Positions 1 to 11,655 of a DNA stretch of 64,000 nt are shown in pieces (position 1 is the first letter of the stretch; every line of letters begins with the position of its first letter). The notes beneath the pieces are model-generated. The model searched no databases. It saw only the letters and a list, made by a program, of their open reading frames with translations, and was not told the origin of the DNA. The stretch lies in assembly GCA_963750935.1 (NCBI GenBank), contig CAVVSR010000009.1, positions 926,019 to 990,018 on the forward strand, written 5' to 3'. The position numbers and the translations under genes were made by a program. This DNA is from JACCXG01 sp963750935 (GTDB taxonomy: Bacteria; Acidobacteriota; Vicinamibacteria; Vicinamibacterales; 2-12-FULL-66-21).

Positions 1-1379
1 TGCTCGAAGCGGACTGCGTTCTGCTGCCCCTCAATGTCCGGCTCGCGCCGCCCGAACTGTCCTACGTCCTCAACGACTCCGGAGCCAGGTTTCTGTTCGT
101 GGAGCAGGCGTTGCTGCCGCTGGCGGAGGCGTTCCGCCGCGAGGTCCCGGGCATCGAACGGGTGTACCTGCTCGATGGCGAGCCCGGAGCGGATTGGCTG
201 TCGCCTCGCACCTACGACCAGTTGATCGCGACAGCGGCGCCGTGGCATCGCGACCTCATGGCCGTGGATGAAAACGCGCTGGCGGAGCTCTTCTACACGA
301 GCGGCACCAGTGATGCCCCCAGAGGCGTCATGCTGACGCACCGGAACATCTACTTGCATGCCCTGTTGGTGATTGCGTCGGGCCGCACCTCCCGCGAGCT
401 CGCTGCGAACACTTGCTGCGACAGCGTCGTCCTGCACACCATTCCGCTGTTTCACGCCAACGGCTGGGGATCGGCGCACACCGTGACGGTGGTCGGCGGG
501 ACGCACGTCATGGTTCATCAATTCGTCCCGTCCGAGGTTCTCCGCCTCATCGAGCGGGAGAAGGTCACGACCTGCTCGCTGGTGCCGACGATGGCCATTG
601 CGCTCGTGAATTGTCCCGACCGCGGTCAGCACGACCTCGGCAGCCTGCGCTCGGTCATGATCGGCGGGGCGGCGTCGTCGCCGACACTGGTGCGCGAGGT
701 CGAGCAGAAGCTCGGGTGCGCATGCATTTCCGGATACGGGCTCACCGAAACGTCGCCGGTGCTCACCGTCTCGCCAATCAAGAAGGGCGTGCCGTGTGAC
801 GACGAGGCCCGCGATCACAAGCGTGCGCGCGCCGGCTATGCGATTCCTGGCGTCGAGGTCCGCGTCGTCGATGCCGGCGGCCGCGACGTGCCCCGCGACG
901 GCGAGTCGGTCGGCGAAGTCGTGGCGCGTGGCGACGTCGTCATGGACGGCTACTGGAACCGGCCAGCTGACAGCCAGCAGGCCATGGAGGGCGGGTGGTT
1001 CCACACCGGGGATCTGGCGACCATGGACAGCGATCACTACGTGCTGATCGTCGACCGGAAGAAAGACATCATCATCAGCGGCGGCGAGAACATTTCTTCA
1101 CTCGAAGTCGAACGGGTGCTGGTCGCACACGCGGCCGTGTACGAAGCCGTGGTGATTCCGGTCCCGCACGAGAAGTGGGGAGAAGTGCCAAAGGCACTGG
1201 TTGTACGAAAACCGGGTATGCACCTGACCGAGCCGGAGCTGGTGGAGTTCTGCCGTGCCCGGCTGGCGCACTACAAGTGCCCGCAATCCGTGGACTTTCT
1301 CGACAGCCTTCCCAAGACCGGCACGGGCAAGATCCTGAAACGGGAGTTGCGCAAGCTGTATGGCGCCGGGGCGGCCTGA
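1..1379 (+). CDS. Acyl-CoA ligase / AMP-binding enzyme, 5' end missing
   Basis: The frame is open from base 3, so the N-terminus lies outside the window; 458 codons are visible. It belongs to the ANL superfamily, which activates a carboxylic acid with ATP to an acyl-adenylate and transfers it to CoA. The AMP-binding P-loop (YTSGTSDAPRG) is near nt 294-326, the GYGLTE core motif near nt 735, the hinge GWFHTGDLA near nt 992, DRKKDIIISGGENI near nt 1053, and the C-terminal PKTGTGKILKREL with its catalytic lysine near nt 1312. All key motifs are present, so the enzyme looks functional. The substrate cannot be read, but a medium- or long-chain fatty acid is the usual guess. The kinase start lies 3 bp after the stop, so the two are probably cotranscribed. 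Confidence 0.93.
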   Translation, partial: LEADCVLLPLNVRLAPPELSYVLNDSGARFLFVEQALLPLAEAFRREVPGIERVYLLDGEPGADWLSPRTYDQLIATAAPWHRDLMAVDENALAELFYTSGTSDAPRGVMLTHRNIYLHALLVIASGRTSRELAANTCCDSVVLHTIPLFHANGWGSAHTVTVVGGTHVMVHQFVPSEVLRLIEREKVTTCSLVPTMAIALVNCPDRGQHDLGSLRSVMIGGAASSPTLVREVEQKLGCACISGYGLTETSPVLTVSPIKKGVPCDDEARDHKRARAGYAIPGVEVRVVDAGGRDVPRDGESVGEVVARGDVVMDGYWNRPADSQQAMEGGWFHTGDLATMDSDHYVLIVDRKKDIIISGGENISSLEVERVLVAHAAVYEAVVIPVPHEKWGEVPKALVVRKPGMHLTEPELVEFCRARLAHYKCPQSVDFLDSLPKTGTGKILKRELRKLYGAGAA

Positions 1380-1382
1380 CCG

Positions 1383-4043
1383 ATGCCTCTTTCCGCTGGC
1401 GATAGGATCGGCACGTACGAAGTCCTGTCCGCGATTGGCGCAGGCGGAATGGGCGAGGTGTACCGGGCGCGCGACACGCGCCTCGACCGCGAGGTCGCGA
1501 TCAAGGTCCTGCCGTCGCTCTTTGCCGAGGACCGCGACCGTCTGGCTCGCTTCGAGCGTGAAGCGCGAACCCTCGCCGCGCTGAACCACCCCAACATCGC
1601 GCACATCTACGGCGTCGTGGATTCACCGGCTGGCGCCGGATCGCTCCCGATTCCTGCGCTGGTGATGGAGCTTGTCGCGGGCGAGGATCTCGCGGATCGC
1701 GTGGCGCGCGGGCCTCTCCCGGCCGGCGAGGCCATCCGGATCGCCACGCAGATCGCCGAGGCGCTGGACGCCGCACACGAGCGCGGGATCGTGCACCGCG
1801 ATCTGAAACCAGCCAATATCAAGCTCACGCCGGACGGGTCGATCAAGGTGCTCGATTTCGGTGTGGCCAAGGCGCTCGACCTGGTCTCCGGAACATCGGA
1901 TACGGTCACGTCGCACGACGTCACACAGGACGGTGTCGTCATCGGCACGGCCTCGTACATGTCGCCCGAGCAGGCGCGCGGCCTGCCCGTGGACCGCCGC
2001 ACCGACATCTGGGCGTTCGGCTGCGTGCTTCTACGAGATGCTCACCGGACGGCGGGCCTTTCGCGGAGGGACCACGTCGGACATCAGTGCCGCGATCCTC
2101 ACTGCCCAGCCTGACTGGTCGGCCCTCCCCGCGGCGACACCGGCGGGTGTGCGGCGCGTGCTCGCCCGGCTGCTGCAGAAGGACCTGAAGCAGCGGCTGC
2201 GCGACATCGCTGATGTGCGGTTCGCACTCGAAGAGGCTGGCTTCGACCCGACGATTGCGCCATCAGCGCCGCCGGGCCGCACGCCCCGAATATGGCAGAT
2301 GCTGGCCGCTGTCTCGACGCTGCTCGCCATTGCGCTGGGCGCCATGCTGCTTGTCGCCAGGCGGCCATCGTCAGACCTGGCACCTGCAGTCGGCAGCCGA
2401 GCTCTCGTCACTCTGCTGACCGGCAGCGGAGGGTTCGCGTCCAATCCTGCCCTTGCTCCCGACGGCGGCTCGTTCGTCTACGTCTCGGACGATCGCGGGC
2501 AGCCCGACATTTTCCGCCGGCAGATCGAGGGCGGAGAGCCGGTCCCTCTGACGCAGGACTCTGCGGCTGAAACGGATCTGATGTTTGCGCCGAATGGCGA
2601 GACGGTCTACTTCACGCGCCAGGACGCCGGCGCATCCGCAATCTGGCGGGTGGGCGCGCTCGGCGGCAACGCCCGAAAAATCGTCGACAACGCTCGTGCG
2701 CCAGCGGTCTCCCGCGACGGCCGGCACCTCGCCTGGCTCACGGCGACGTCTCCGGGTTATTCGCTGGTCGTAGCGGCGGCTGATGGCGCCAATCCGCGCG
2801 TGCTGGTTCGCGATCTGAGCATGCAGGTCCCGGTGCCGCCTTCGTGGTCTCCCGACGGGAGACAGCTCGCGTATCGGTCGGTGGACTCTTCCAGCCCAGG
2901 AACCTCTTTGTCGTCAACGTCGAAGACGCCCGCGTGCGGCGGGTGACGCGCTACGAAACTGGCGCCGAAGGCCCGACCTCCCAAACGTGGCTTCCTGACG
3001 GACGACGCCTGCTGGTGTCGTACTGGGCGCGGCCACGCGCGCAGCTGGCAGGCAGTGATCTCGGGATCCTCGACGTCGAGAGCGGGGAGATTACGCGGCT
3101 CACCCTGAACACTGAGGAGAACTTCAACTCCCCCAGTCTCTCGTTGGACGGGACGCGCGCAATCGCGACGTCGAGCCACAACGAGCGCGAGGTGTGGACG
3201 GTGCCCGACGGCCCGGATCCGATCGCGAATGGCCGGCGGGCGGAACGGCTGCTGGACCCGACCGTCGATCCGATGTGGACGTACGTGTCGCGCGACGGTC
3301 GCATGCTTCTCTATAACAACGCCGTCGTCGGCAGCCGAAACCTGTGGTTGATGCCCATCGATCGATCCAGTCCGGCGCGGCAGATCACGTCGATCGGCGG
3401 CGACCGCGTGACGCACTCGTCGCTGTCCCCGGACGGCACCCGGGTCGCGATGATTTCAATGGCGAACGGCACAGCCGACATCTGGTTACAGAACGTGGAC
3501 GGCTCTGGACTGCGGCAGTTGACGAACGACTCGCCAGCCGACGCCTGGCCGGTCTGGTCCCCCGACGGCCGATCCATCATGTACGCGGCCGCACAGCAGA
3601 CCATGATCGTCTCTGCAGACGGCGGAGAACCACGGAAACTGATCGACGGCTTTTTCAGAGGCGATTGGATTGCCCGGCCTGACGGACAGGGCACGTGGGC
3701 GGTGTCGGCGGTTCCTGCATCGCGCACCGGCGCTTTCGGGATCCGGTTAATCGATGTCGAACGTGGCATCGAGCTGTGGAGGGAACCCGCGCCGAACTCG
3801 CATCCGATGTTCAATCACGATGGCTCCGCCATCAGCGCCGCGTTCGGGGATTCGAGCGGCCAGGTCGGCATTGCGGTTTACGACACGACGACCCGCAACC
3901 GTCGCATCGCAGTCCGCTTCCCGGAACCCTTCCAGTTCTCTTTCCGCGCCAGCTGGATTGACAACGACCGCGGCTTTGCCGTGAATCGCTACCGGCTGCG
4001 TTCGCGTGTCGTGATGATCGACGGGCTGCTGCCGAAGCCCTAG
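1383..4043 (+). pseudogene. Ser/Thr protein kinase with PD40 propeller, two compensating frameshifts
   Basis: A Hanks-type membrane kinase, read in three pieces. Frame one gives the Gly-rich loop (GAGGMGEVYRARD), VAIK, IVHRDLKPAN, DFGVAK and the SPEQ activation segment. An extra base at 2028-2031 (gtgcttctac where gtgctctac is expected for VLYEMLTG) moves the rest of the kinase domain, a TM helix near nt 2296-2360 and the first propeller blades to a second frame. A missing base at about 2893-2895 returns the gene to the original frame for the last 380 codons, which hold more WSPDGR-type blades. The total is exactly 887 codons, matching the intact paralogs. The protein is interrupted as read; a sequencing error is as likely as real decay. 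It is probably cotranscribed with the ligase upstream. Confidence 0.85.
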
Positions 4044-4053
4044 AGACCACAGG

Positions 4054-4953
4054 TCAGCGTCCCTTGATTCGCCCGCTCGTCAGGAATCGCCGGTAGTCGC
4101 TGAAGGTCTCGGTCCGGCGCGCCGACTGCAGGCCGGTCCGGACGATGGTGACGTTGTCGGTCTTGTTGGGGAGCAGCAGTGTCTCGTCAGGGTCCGTGAA
4201 CGTCACCGGCCGAAACTGTATCGAGACGTCGTCACGGTCGAGGGTCAGGAAGCTGTCGAAGCGATAGCGCCGCTGCAGCTTCGGCGAGACGCGGATGTCA
4301 ACCGGACCGAGGAGGCTTCGTTCGATCCGCAGCACGTCGTAGGTCTGCGCATCGACCCAGACCTGCCCGCGCGTCGCGAGCGGGCCTTTCCAGTCGAAGC
4401 AGTCCTCGTGACCTCCTTCGTCTTCGATCAACTCCAGCCGGCTCTTGCGATCAACCGACGAGAAGTCGATGACCAGCGCCGCGACACCGCGCTCGCGGCC
4501 GTGGCGGACCGACGTGAAGCGATACTCGCCGCGGTTCGCCGGCAGCAGGAAGGCCAGCGGTTCGGGTGAGAGCGGATTCGGATCGGTGCACCCGTTACGC
4601 GAGGTGCGCTCGCTCTCGCGCGGTGGACGGCCGTTGACGCGCTGGATCTTTCGGACGACGCGCGCTTCGGGCACGGCGTCGCCGTCGGTGTGGATCAGTT
4701 CCACTCGCAGCTCGGACTCGACCGCCCGCGCGAAACCCTGGAAGCCCCGGTTCCTGTCGATCGGCTGGACGGTTGAGATGTTGAGGCAGATCAGATGCTC
4801 GGCGCGCTCGTAGAAGCTGGCGACGCGTTCGCCGACCGCTCTGACCAGCTCCGCGAGATCCGGCGGCGCCTGTGCAGCTCCAGCCTGCACGCGCAGCAGG
4901 CCTGCCGCGATCAACGCGATCGCCGTCGCGCGCGTGGCCCCTCGCAGACTCAT
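4054..4953 (-). CDS. Secreted protein of unknown function
   Basis: A 299-residue protein with an N-terminal signal peptide (hydrophobic run ATAIALIAAGLLRVQAGAAQA, residues 8-28), so it is probably exported. The mature part begins with a short helical stretch and then alternates strands; a segment near residues 200-215 (QVWVDAQTYDVLRIE) resembles the layout of LolA/LolB-like lipoprotein-sorting folds, but that is only an impression. It is tail-to-tail with the kinase at 1383, 10 bp apart. I do not recognise the family. No catalytic motif is evident. Confidence 0.7.
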   Translation of the reverse strand: MSLRGATRATAIALIAAGLLRVQAGAAQAPPDLAELVRAVGERVASFYERAEHLICLNISTVQPIDRNRGFQGFARAVESELRVELIHTDGDAVPEARVVRKIQRVNGRPPRESERTSRNGCTDPNPLSPEPLAFLLPANRGEYRFTSVRHGRERGVAALVIDFSSVDRKSRLELIEDEGGHEDCFDWKGPLATRGQVWVDAQTYDVLRIERSLLGPVDIRVSPKLQRRYRFDSFLTLDRDDVSIQFRPVTFTDPDETLLLPNKTDNVTIVRTGLQSARRTETFSDYRRFLTSGRIKGR

Positions 4954-5180
4954 GAGGCGGCCTACAGTCGCACACTGCGCCCGTCGCTGTCTACGCCGCT
5001 TCTTTAGCTGCTGGCGGGGGCGATCGTCGAGTGTTCTGCTGTGGTGCCGGTGCCGACGATCCGTCTCGAGTGCGGCACCGTTGTGGCACAGCGTGTGCGT
5101 TCACACCGAACTGTATGACGGTCGGGCGAGTCGCTTGCGAACAGCAAGACTTCGTCCGAGGACACCGTCGAGGAGGATGT

Positions 5181-5696
5181 GTGAAGAAGATTCTTCAGTT
5201 GATCGCAATCGTGGCCGTGTTAGTCACCGGCGCAGCCTGTGCGGACCGCAACCGGCCAGACTACCAGGCCAGGGTGAATGACGACCTCAAGGCCGCCAAG
5301 CTGGACGACGTTCGTGCGGATTGGAAGGCCGATGAGAAGGCGCTTCATCTACGGGGAGAGGTCGAGAAAGCAGCCGACAAAGCACGGGCAGAAGAGCTTG
5401 CCCAGCAAGTCGTGGGTACCAGCGGTCGTGTGGTAAACGAAGTGACCGTTGAAGGCACCAACGCGGAAGCGATGGATGATCGCCTCGAAGAACAGCTCGA
5501 TCGGGCCTTCAAAGAAGACGATGAATGGGACAAGGACAAGCTGGACCTGACGTTCGACGCCAAGGCCGGCGTCGTCACCATTACGGGCGATGCGCCTTCC
5601 GAGGCGGTCAAGGGGCGTGTGGGACAGAAAGTCCGTTCCATTCAGGGTGTGAAGGACGTCGTCAACAATCTCGAAGTCAAGGCCGACAAGAATTAG
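5181..5696 (+). CDS. BON-domain lipoprotein
   Basis: A 171-residue envelope protein. The start is GTG at 5181, chosen because AGGAGG lies at 5171-5176 and a lipoprotein signal follows (KKILQLIAIVAVLVTGAAC, lipobox Cys about residue 20). Two BON domains follow: residues about 28-92 (VRADWKADEKALHLRGEV, ending in VVNEVTVEG) and about 105-168 (LDLTFDAKAGVVTITGDA, ending in VKDVVNNLEVKA). BON domains bind phospholipid and are found in osmotic-stress envelope proteins such as OsmY. The protein is rich in Lys, Asp and Glu. It precedes a holin-like and a DUF892 gene, a combination typical of stress islands. Confidence 0.88.
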   Translation: MKKILQLIAIVAVLVTGAACADRNRPDYQARVNDDLKAAKLDDVRADWKADEKALHLRGEVEKAADKARAEELAQQVVGTSGRVVNEVTVEGTNAEAMDDRLEEQLDRAFKEDDEWDKDKLDLTFDAKAGVVTITGDAPSEAVKGRVGQKVRSIQGVKDVVNNLEVKADKN

Positions 5697-5703
5697 TGCT
5701 GCG

Positions 5704-5730
5704 GGGGCGGGAGCATGTGCTTCCCGCCCC
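5704..5730 (+). terminator. GC-rich hairpin after the BON gene
   Basis: Inverted repeat with a 9-bp perfect stem, 5704-5712 against 5722-5730, and a 9-nt loop, starting 8 bp after the BON stop codon. No U-tract follows, so it is either a weak intrinsic terminator or an mRNA 3'-end stabiliser. Confidence 0.55.
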
Positions 5731-6416
5731 ACGTTCACAAATCACAGGCCGCCACTCACCCTTCTTCTCTGGAGACGCTTGCCAATCCGCAACTCCGCGG
5801 CCGAACAGGTAATCCGCGTCGGCGGGTACGCGGTGCTCAGATGTCCTCGGTACCTTCTGTCGTAATCAGGATCGACAGGCCTGCCGGTATCGTCGGGCAG
5901 GGCGGCGTCCACATGCTTGAGCGCTCACGTATATGCTCGAGCGCTCATGTGCATTGTATTGGACGTTCCTACAGTTCTGTCCGCGAGTCGATCTGTCGAA
6001 CTCAATGGAACAGCCGCCGGCCCGTTACGGCTGTGTAACAACCGGCAACCAGCCATGAATGGCAACACTACTCGGAGCGGCTATTGTCGCGGTAAACACA
6101 CGATGACCCGGCGTCGTTGTCCGGTGCGCGTCGATGTTCCCGGCTGCCATTGGATCGCCGCTGTGCGTCGCCACGCGTGCCGTTTGCGGTCGTAACCGCG
6201 ATCGCCGACGGCAGAACGGCGACCACTTTGCAGAAGAGTCCAACCATGCGGGCGCACTTTCAGTTCCGTTCACGTGACGGAATTGCTGAAGCGGACGCCG
6301 CTTTGTTCTCTCCTGCGTTCGCGAGAGTTGCAGCGTTGATGCGGGTCTGATGGCCACGCTGTCCGGTCGCTGCGTCCGGCACGAGCGACTGGATCGTACA
6401 GTCGAGGAGGAATGTG
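5731..6416. other. Intergenic region with no convincing gene
   Basis: About 690 bp without a credible coding region; the short open frames here have no signal peptide, no domain and no ribosome-binding site. It contains the twin palindromes at 5911-5950 and, at its 3' end, the ribosome-binding site of the holin-like gene (GAGGAGG at 6404-6410). Confidence 0.55.
5911..5950. promoter_or_regulatory. Two tandem 20-bp operator-like palindromes
   Basis: Two successive 20-bp units, 5911-5930 and 5931-5950, are near-identical and each is centred on the palindrome GAGCGCTC (a full TGAGCGCTCA at 5918-5927). The centres are exactly 20 bp apart, about two helical turns, as expected for two dimers binding one face of DNA. 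The site lies about 470 bp upstream of the holin-like gene, so its target is uncertain. Confidence 0.4.
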
Positions 6417-6806
6417 ATGGCTGTTCAGGATCAATCGATCGTCGACCTGCTCAAGGCTGCCTTGTCAGACGCGCAGGAGTTGATCGCCCGCGAACTCGCG
6501 CTCGTGAAGGCCGAGGTGCGGCAGGAGGTGAGCCGCGCCTGGCTGGGCGTCGCAGCGTTTGCCGGCGCCGCGGTCGCGGCAATCGTCGCGGTGGCAATGC
6601 TGGCAGTAACGCTGGCCTGGGCGATATCTGAAGGAATCGGTTGGCCCGTATGGGCGGGGTTCGCGATCGTGACGGTGCTCCTCATGGTCGCCGCCGCTGC
6701 CATGGGGTATGTCGGGCGTCGGCGCTTCGCCGCACACCAGGCCATGCCGCTCACGGTCGACACACTCAAGGAGAACGCGAAATGGATTCGAGCCCGGACG
6801 TCCTAG
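6417..6806 (+). CDS. Holin-superfamily membrane protein (phage holin 3_6-like)
   Basis: A 129-residue membrane protein. ATG at 6417 is preferred over GTG at 6414 because GAGGAGG at 6404-6410 is then 6 nt away. An amphipathic N-terminal helix (LLKAALSDAQELIARELALVK) is followed by two TM segments at residues about 43-67 and 74-98 and a basic C-terminus. This is the pattern of the small holin-like/YqjE proteins found next to BON, DUF3618 and DUF892 genes in free-living bacteria. Despite the family name, nothing phage-like surrounds it. It overlaps the next gene by 25 bp, so the two are translationally linked. Confidence 0.82.
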   Translation: MAVQDQSIVDLLKAALSDAQELIARELALVKAEVRQEVSRAWLGVAAFAGAAVAAIVAVAMLAVTLAWAISEGIGWPVWAGFAIVTVLLMVAAAAMGYVGRRRFAAHQAMPLTVDTLKENAKWIRARTS

Positions 6807-7501
6807 CGGAAGAAGTCCGCATGAAGCGGCACGACGTCGACAACGACCTGGAATTGCTGCGTGTCCGGCTGCAGAAGGCGAGACCAACATCGCAGGACGC
6901 CATCCGCTGGGCGCAGCGCGTGTTGCCCGTTCTGGCGGGTACGGCTGGCGTGTGGTGGTGGAGCCGGCGTCGCCGCTCCGTCGACTCGCTCGACGCGCTG
7001 CTGGTCCATGCGCTCGACGAACTGTATCAGGGCGAGCAGCAGCTTGTGCCAGCGCTCCGCCGCATGGCGCGGCAGGCCTCGGATCCGGAGTTGAAGCAGG
7101 CGTTCGAGCGCCACGCGCTCGAAACGGCAGCGCATGTCGAGCGGCTGCACCGAGTGTTCCGCGCCGTTGGCCGGCAACCCGCACGCCGCGGAACCGCAGA
7201 GGGACTGACCGGGATCATTGCCGACGCCGACAACCTGCTGGAGCGGAAGGTCGACCCGGATGTTCGCGATGCGTGGTTGATCGCGACCGCTCAGCGAATA
7301 GAACATGTCGAAATGTCCGCCTACGGCACGGCACGCACTTACGCCGAAATGCTAGCGTTCGATCAAGCCGCGCACTTGCTTCAGGAGACGCTGGAGGAAG
7401 AACGCGCTACTGATGAAAAGTTGACCCGCCTCGCGAGAAGCTTCGTGAATCCCCAATCGATCAGGTCGGAGCAGGCGCATCAGCCCAACGGCCGCGCATA
7501 G
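6782..7501 (+). CDS. DUF892 (YciE-like) ferritin-like protein with N-terminal membrane anchor
   Basis: A 239-residue protein. The ATG at 6782 lies inside the end of the holin-like gene, with AAGGAG at 6767-6772. Residues about 15-60 hold a DUF3618-like segment (basic helix, then a short hydrophobic stretch VLPVLAGTAGVWWW). Residues about 65-220 are a DUF892 four-helix bundle: DALLVHALDELYQGEQQL, then regularly spaced acidic residues and HVERLHRVF and IEHVEM. DUF892 proteins are ferritin-like and stress-induced, and some bind two metals. The fusion of the anchor with the bundle suggests a membrane-tethered form. It is convergent with the next kinase, 14 bp apart. Confidence 0.85.
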   Translation: MDSSPDVLAEEVRMKRHDVDNDLELLRVRLQKARPTSQDAIRWAQRVLPVLAGTAGVWWWSRRRRSVDSLDALLVHALDELYQGEQQLVPALRRMARQASDPELKQAFERHALETAAHVERLHRVFRAVGRQPARRGTAEGLTGIIADADNLLERKVDPDVRDAWLIATAQRIEHVEMSAYGTARTYAEMLAFDQAAHLLQETLEEERATDEKLTRLARSFVNPQSIRSEQAHQPNGRA

Positions 7502-7515
7502 ACGGCTGATGCACG

Positions 7516-10158
<2,643 letters not shown>

Positions 10159-10169
10159 TTGGGTGCTGA

Positions 10170-10175
10170 AGTATA
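10170..10175 (-). promoter_or_regulatory. -10 element of the kinase at 7516-10158
   Basis: TATACT on the minus strand, 11 nt before the TTG start. No Shine-Dalgarno sequence fits between them, so the transcript would have a very short leader. Confidence 0.45.
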
Positions 10176-10217
10176 GCCCGAAGGCCGTGGGGCGTCGGAG
10201 AGGATTGCAGGCGTCCT

Positions 10218-10955
10218 CTAGAGCAGGCTGCCGTCTCCCCGAAGCACGCCGAAATATACGCGGGCGAGATCGCCCAGGATGTGGATCACCATGCCGGGGA
10301 GGATCGTCCCCGTCCGCCGCGCCAGCGTGCCGTAGAGCATCGAGGCGATGAACAGGCCTGGTCCCATGACCACGACGGCGACTATCCCTTGCGTGATGTG
10401 CGACGCGCTGAACACCAGGCTGGTGATCCAGACGGCGTTCTCGCGGTCATGCCGTTCGAGTCCTGTCTGCATGAACCCGCGAAACGCCGCCTCCTCCACG
10501 ATCCCTGCGGTGACCCCACCCATGATGAACATCGACCAGCGGTAGGCCGACGTCGGATATGCGCTCAGATCGGGCACCGGCGACATGCGGCTGATCGCGA
10601 TCCACAGCACGTACATCAACGCCAGCAGCACGATGACGACTCCAGCGGAGAGACTGCCGTCGTCCGGAGCGCTTCGCGGCGGCCACAGCCTGAGACGCTG
10701 GCGCCGCTGGTCGGCGGTCCGCTGCGGCGGGCCCCATCCGTTGAGCCACGCCAGCAGGATCCCGAGGTAGGCGGTCGTCGCGAGTGCGGCCCAGGGGAGT
10801 TCGGGCCGCACCCGTGCATTGACCTGTGCGAGCAGCGTCCACGGAAGGAGCCCGGCCGCGAGGATCAGCAGGCCGGTCAGTATCGGCGTGACGTAGCCCC
10901 CACGCGAGGCGGGGCTGGGAAACAAAGCGAACGCTGTCGCCGTCATGATTGACAT
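10218..10955 (-). CDS. CPBP-family intramembrane protease (CAAX-type)
   Basis: A 245-residue polytopic membrane protein with about six hydrophobic segments. The three conserved motifs of the CPBP/Abi family are visible: EEAAFRG (Glu-Glu and Arg) near residue 155, the SASHI His motif near 184, and the final His of MVIHILGD near 225. In eukaryotes the family removes CAAX tripeptides; in bacteria it includes self-immunity proteins for peptides and signalling proteases. The substrate is unknown. It is upstream of, and probably cotranscribed with, the kinase at 7516. Confidence 0.87.
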   Translation of the reverse strand: MSIMTATAFALFPSPASRGGYVTPILTGLLILAAGLLPWTLLAQVNARVRPELPWAALATTAYLGILLAWLNGWGPPQRTADQRRQRLRLWPPRSAPDDGSLSAGVVIVLLALMYVLWIAISRMSPVPDLSAYPTSAYRWSMFIMGGVTAGIVEEAAFRGFMQTGLERHDRENAVWITSLVFSASHITQGIVAVVVMGPGLFIASMLYGTLARRTGTILPGMVIHILGDLARVYFGVLRGDGSLL

Positions 10956-11158
10956 GCGTTGATCTGACCGACCTTGGAATCATTGGGGAACGGTCGAGCA
11001 AGACAAGATTAGCGGTCGAGCTCGCCGAGGTCTACCGCATCATCCGGCGCGACTCACGAGGTGTCCCCGGTTGCCGGGTCGACGTCGCAGGTGTATATAA
11101 GGTTCGTTCCGTTCTTCGTGCGGCACGCGACAGATGAATCTGCGATGAAGGAGGGACC

Positions 11159-11592
11159 ATGCGCATCGGCAACGCTGTTTCAGCAACGACGGCTCTGCTC
11201 CTCGCCGCGTGTGCCGGCGACCCCGAGACGCGACTTGCCGCCCCTTCTTCGACTCCCGCCACGCGCGCCGCGTCGATTGTGATCGTCTCTGGTGACAAGC
11301 AGCAAGCGAAGGCGGGCGAGCCACTGGATCAACCGCTCGTGGTCCGAGTGATCGACGCACGAGGTCAGGGCGTGGAGACGGCCGCCGTCACGTTCGAGGT
11401 TGCGGGAGATGGCGGACTCAATGGCAAGGAGGCTCCGGGTGTACGTCCGTCTCGAGTCCTGCACCGGGAGCCGGATTTGACAGCGGAACGCTCGCGCGCG
11501 GCAGCCGCTTCCGCTTCGTCCCCACAGTCCGCGGCACCTGGGAATACGAGGACAGGGTCAGCGGATTGCGCGCGAGGCTGACCGCGACGTAG
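11159..11592 (+). pseudogene. Decayed lipoprotein: Ig-like domain and cupredoxin tail in different frames
   Basis: The start is well marked: AAGGAGG at 11148-11154, ATG at 11159 and a short lipoprotein-like signal (AVSATTALLLAACAG, Cys near residue 19). Residues 38-80 are an Ig-like (Big_1-type) domain (QPLVVRVIDARGQGVETAAV). After about 11435 the frame becomes arbitrary sequence, but another forward frame to the TAG at 11590-11592 reads as the second half of a cupredoxin (FDSGTLARGSRFRF, then GTWEYEDRVSG). The first half of the cupredoxin, including its copper-loop region, is absent. The gene therefore looks like an Ig-cupredoxin protein shortened by an internal, frame-breaking deletion near 11420-11440. 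The cupredoxin reading is inference from the pattern. Confidence 0.6.
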
Positions 11593-11655
11593 AACCGCTT
11601 CCCAGCGGTCGACGTGGATGCCTCGCGCAATCTGTTCGGCCCGACGCCGCTCCTC

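Noticed and set aside
5917..6195. 92-codon frame in the intergenic region
   Set aside because: No ribosome-binding site, no domain, and it starts inside the operator-like palindromes.
6417..7501. Holin-like gene considered as a prophage remnant
   Set aside because: Neighbours are BON and DUF892 genes; no phage structural, lysis or integrase gene is present.
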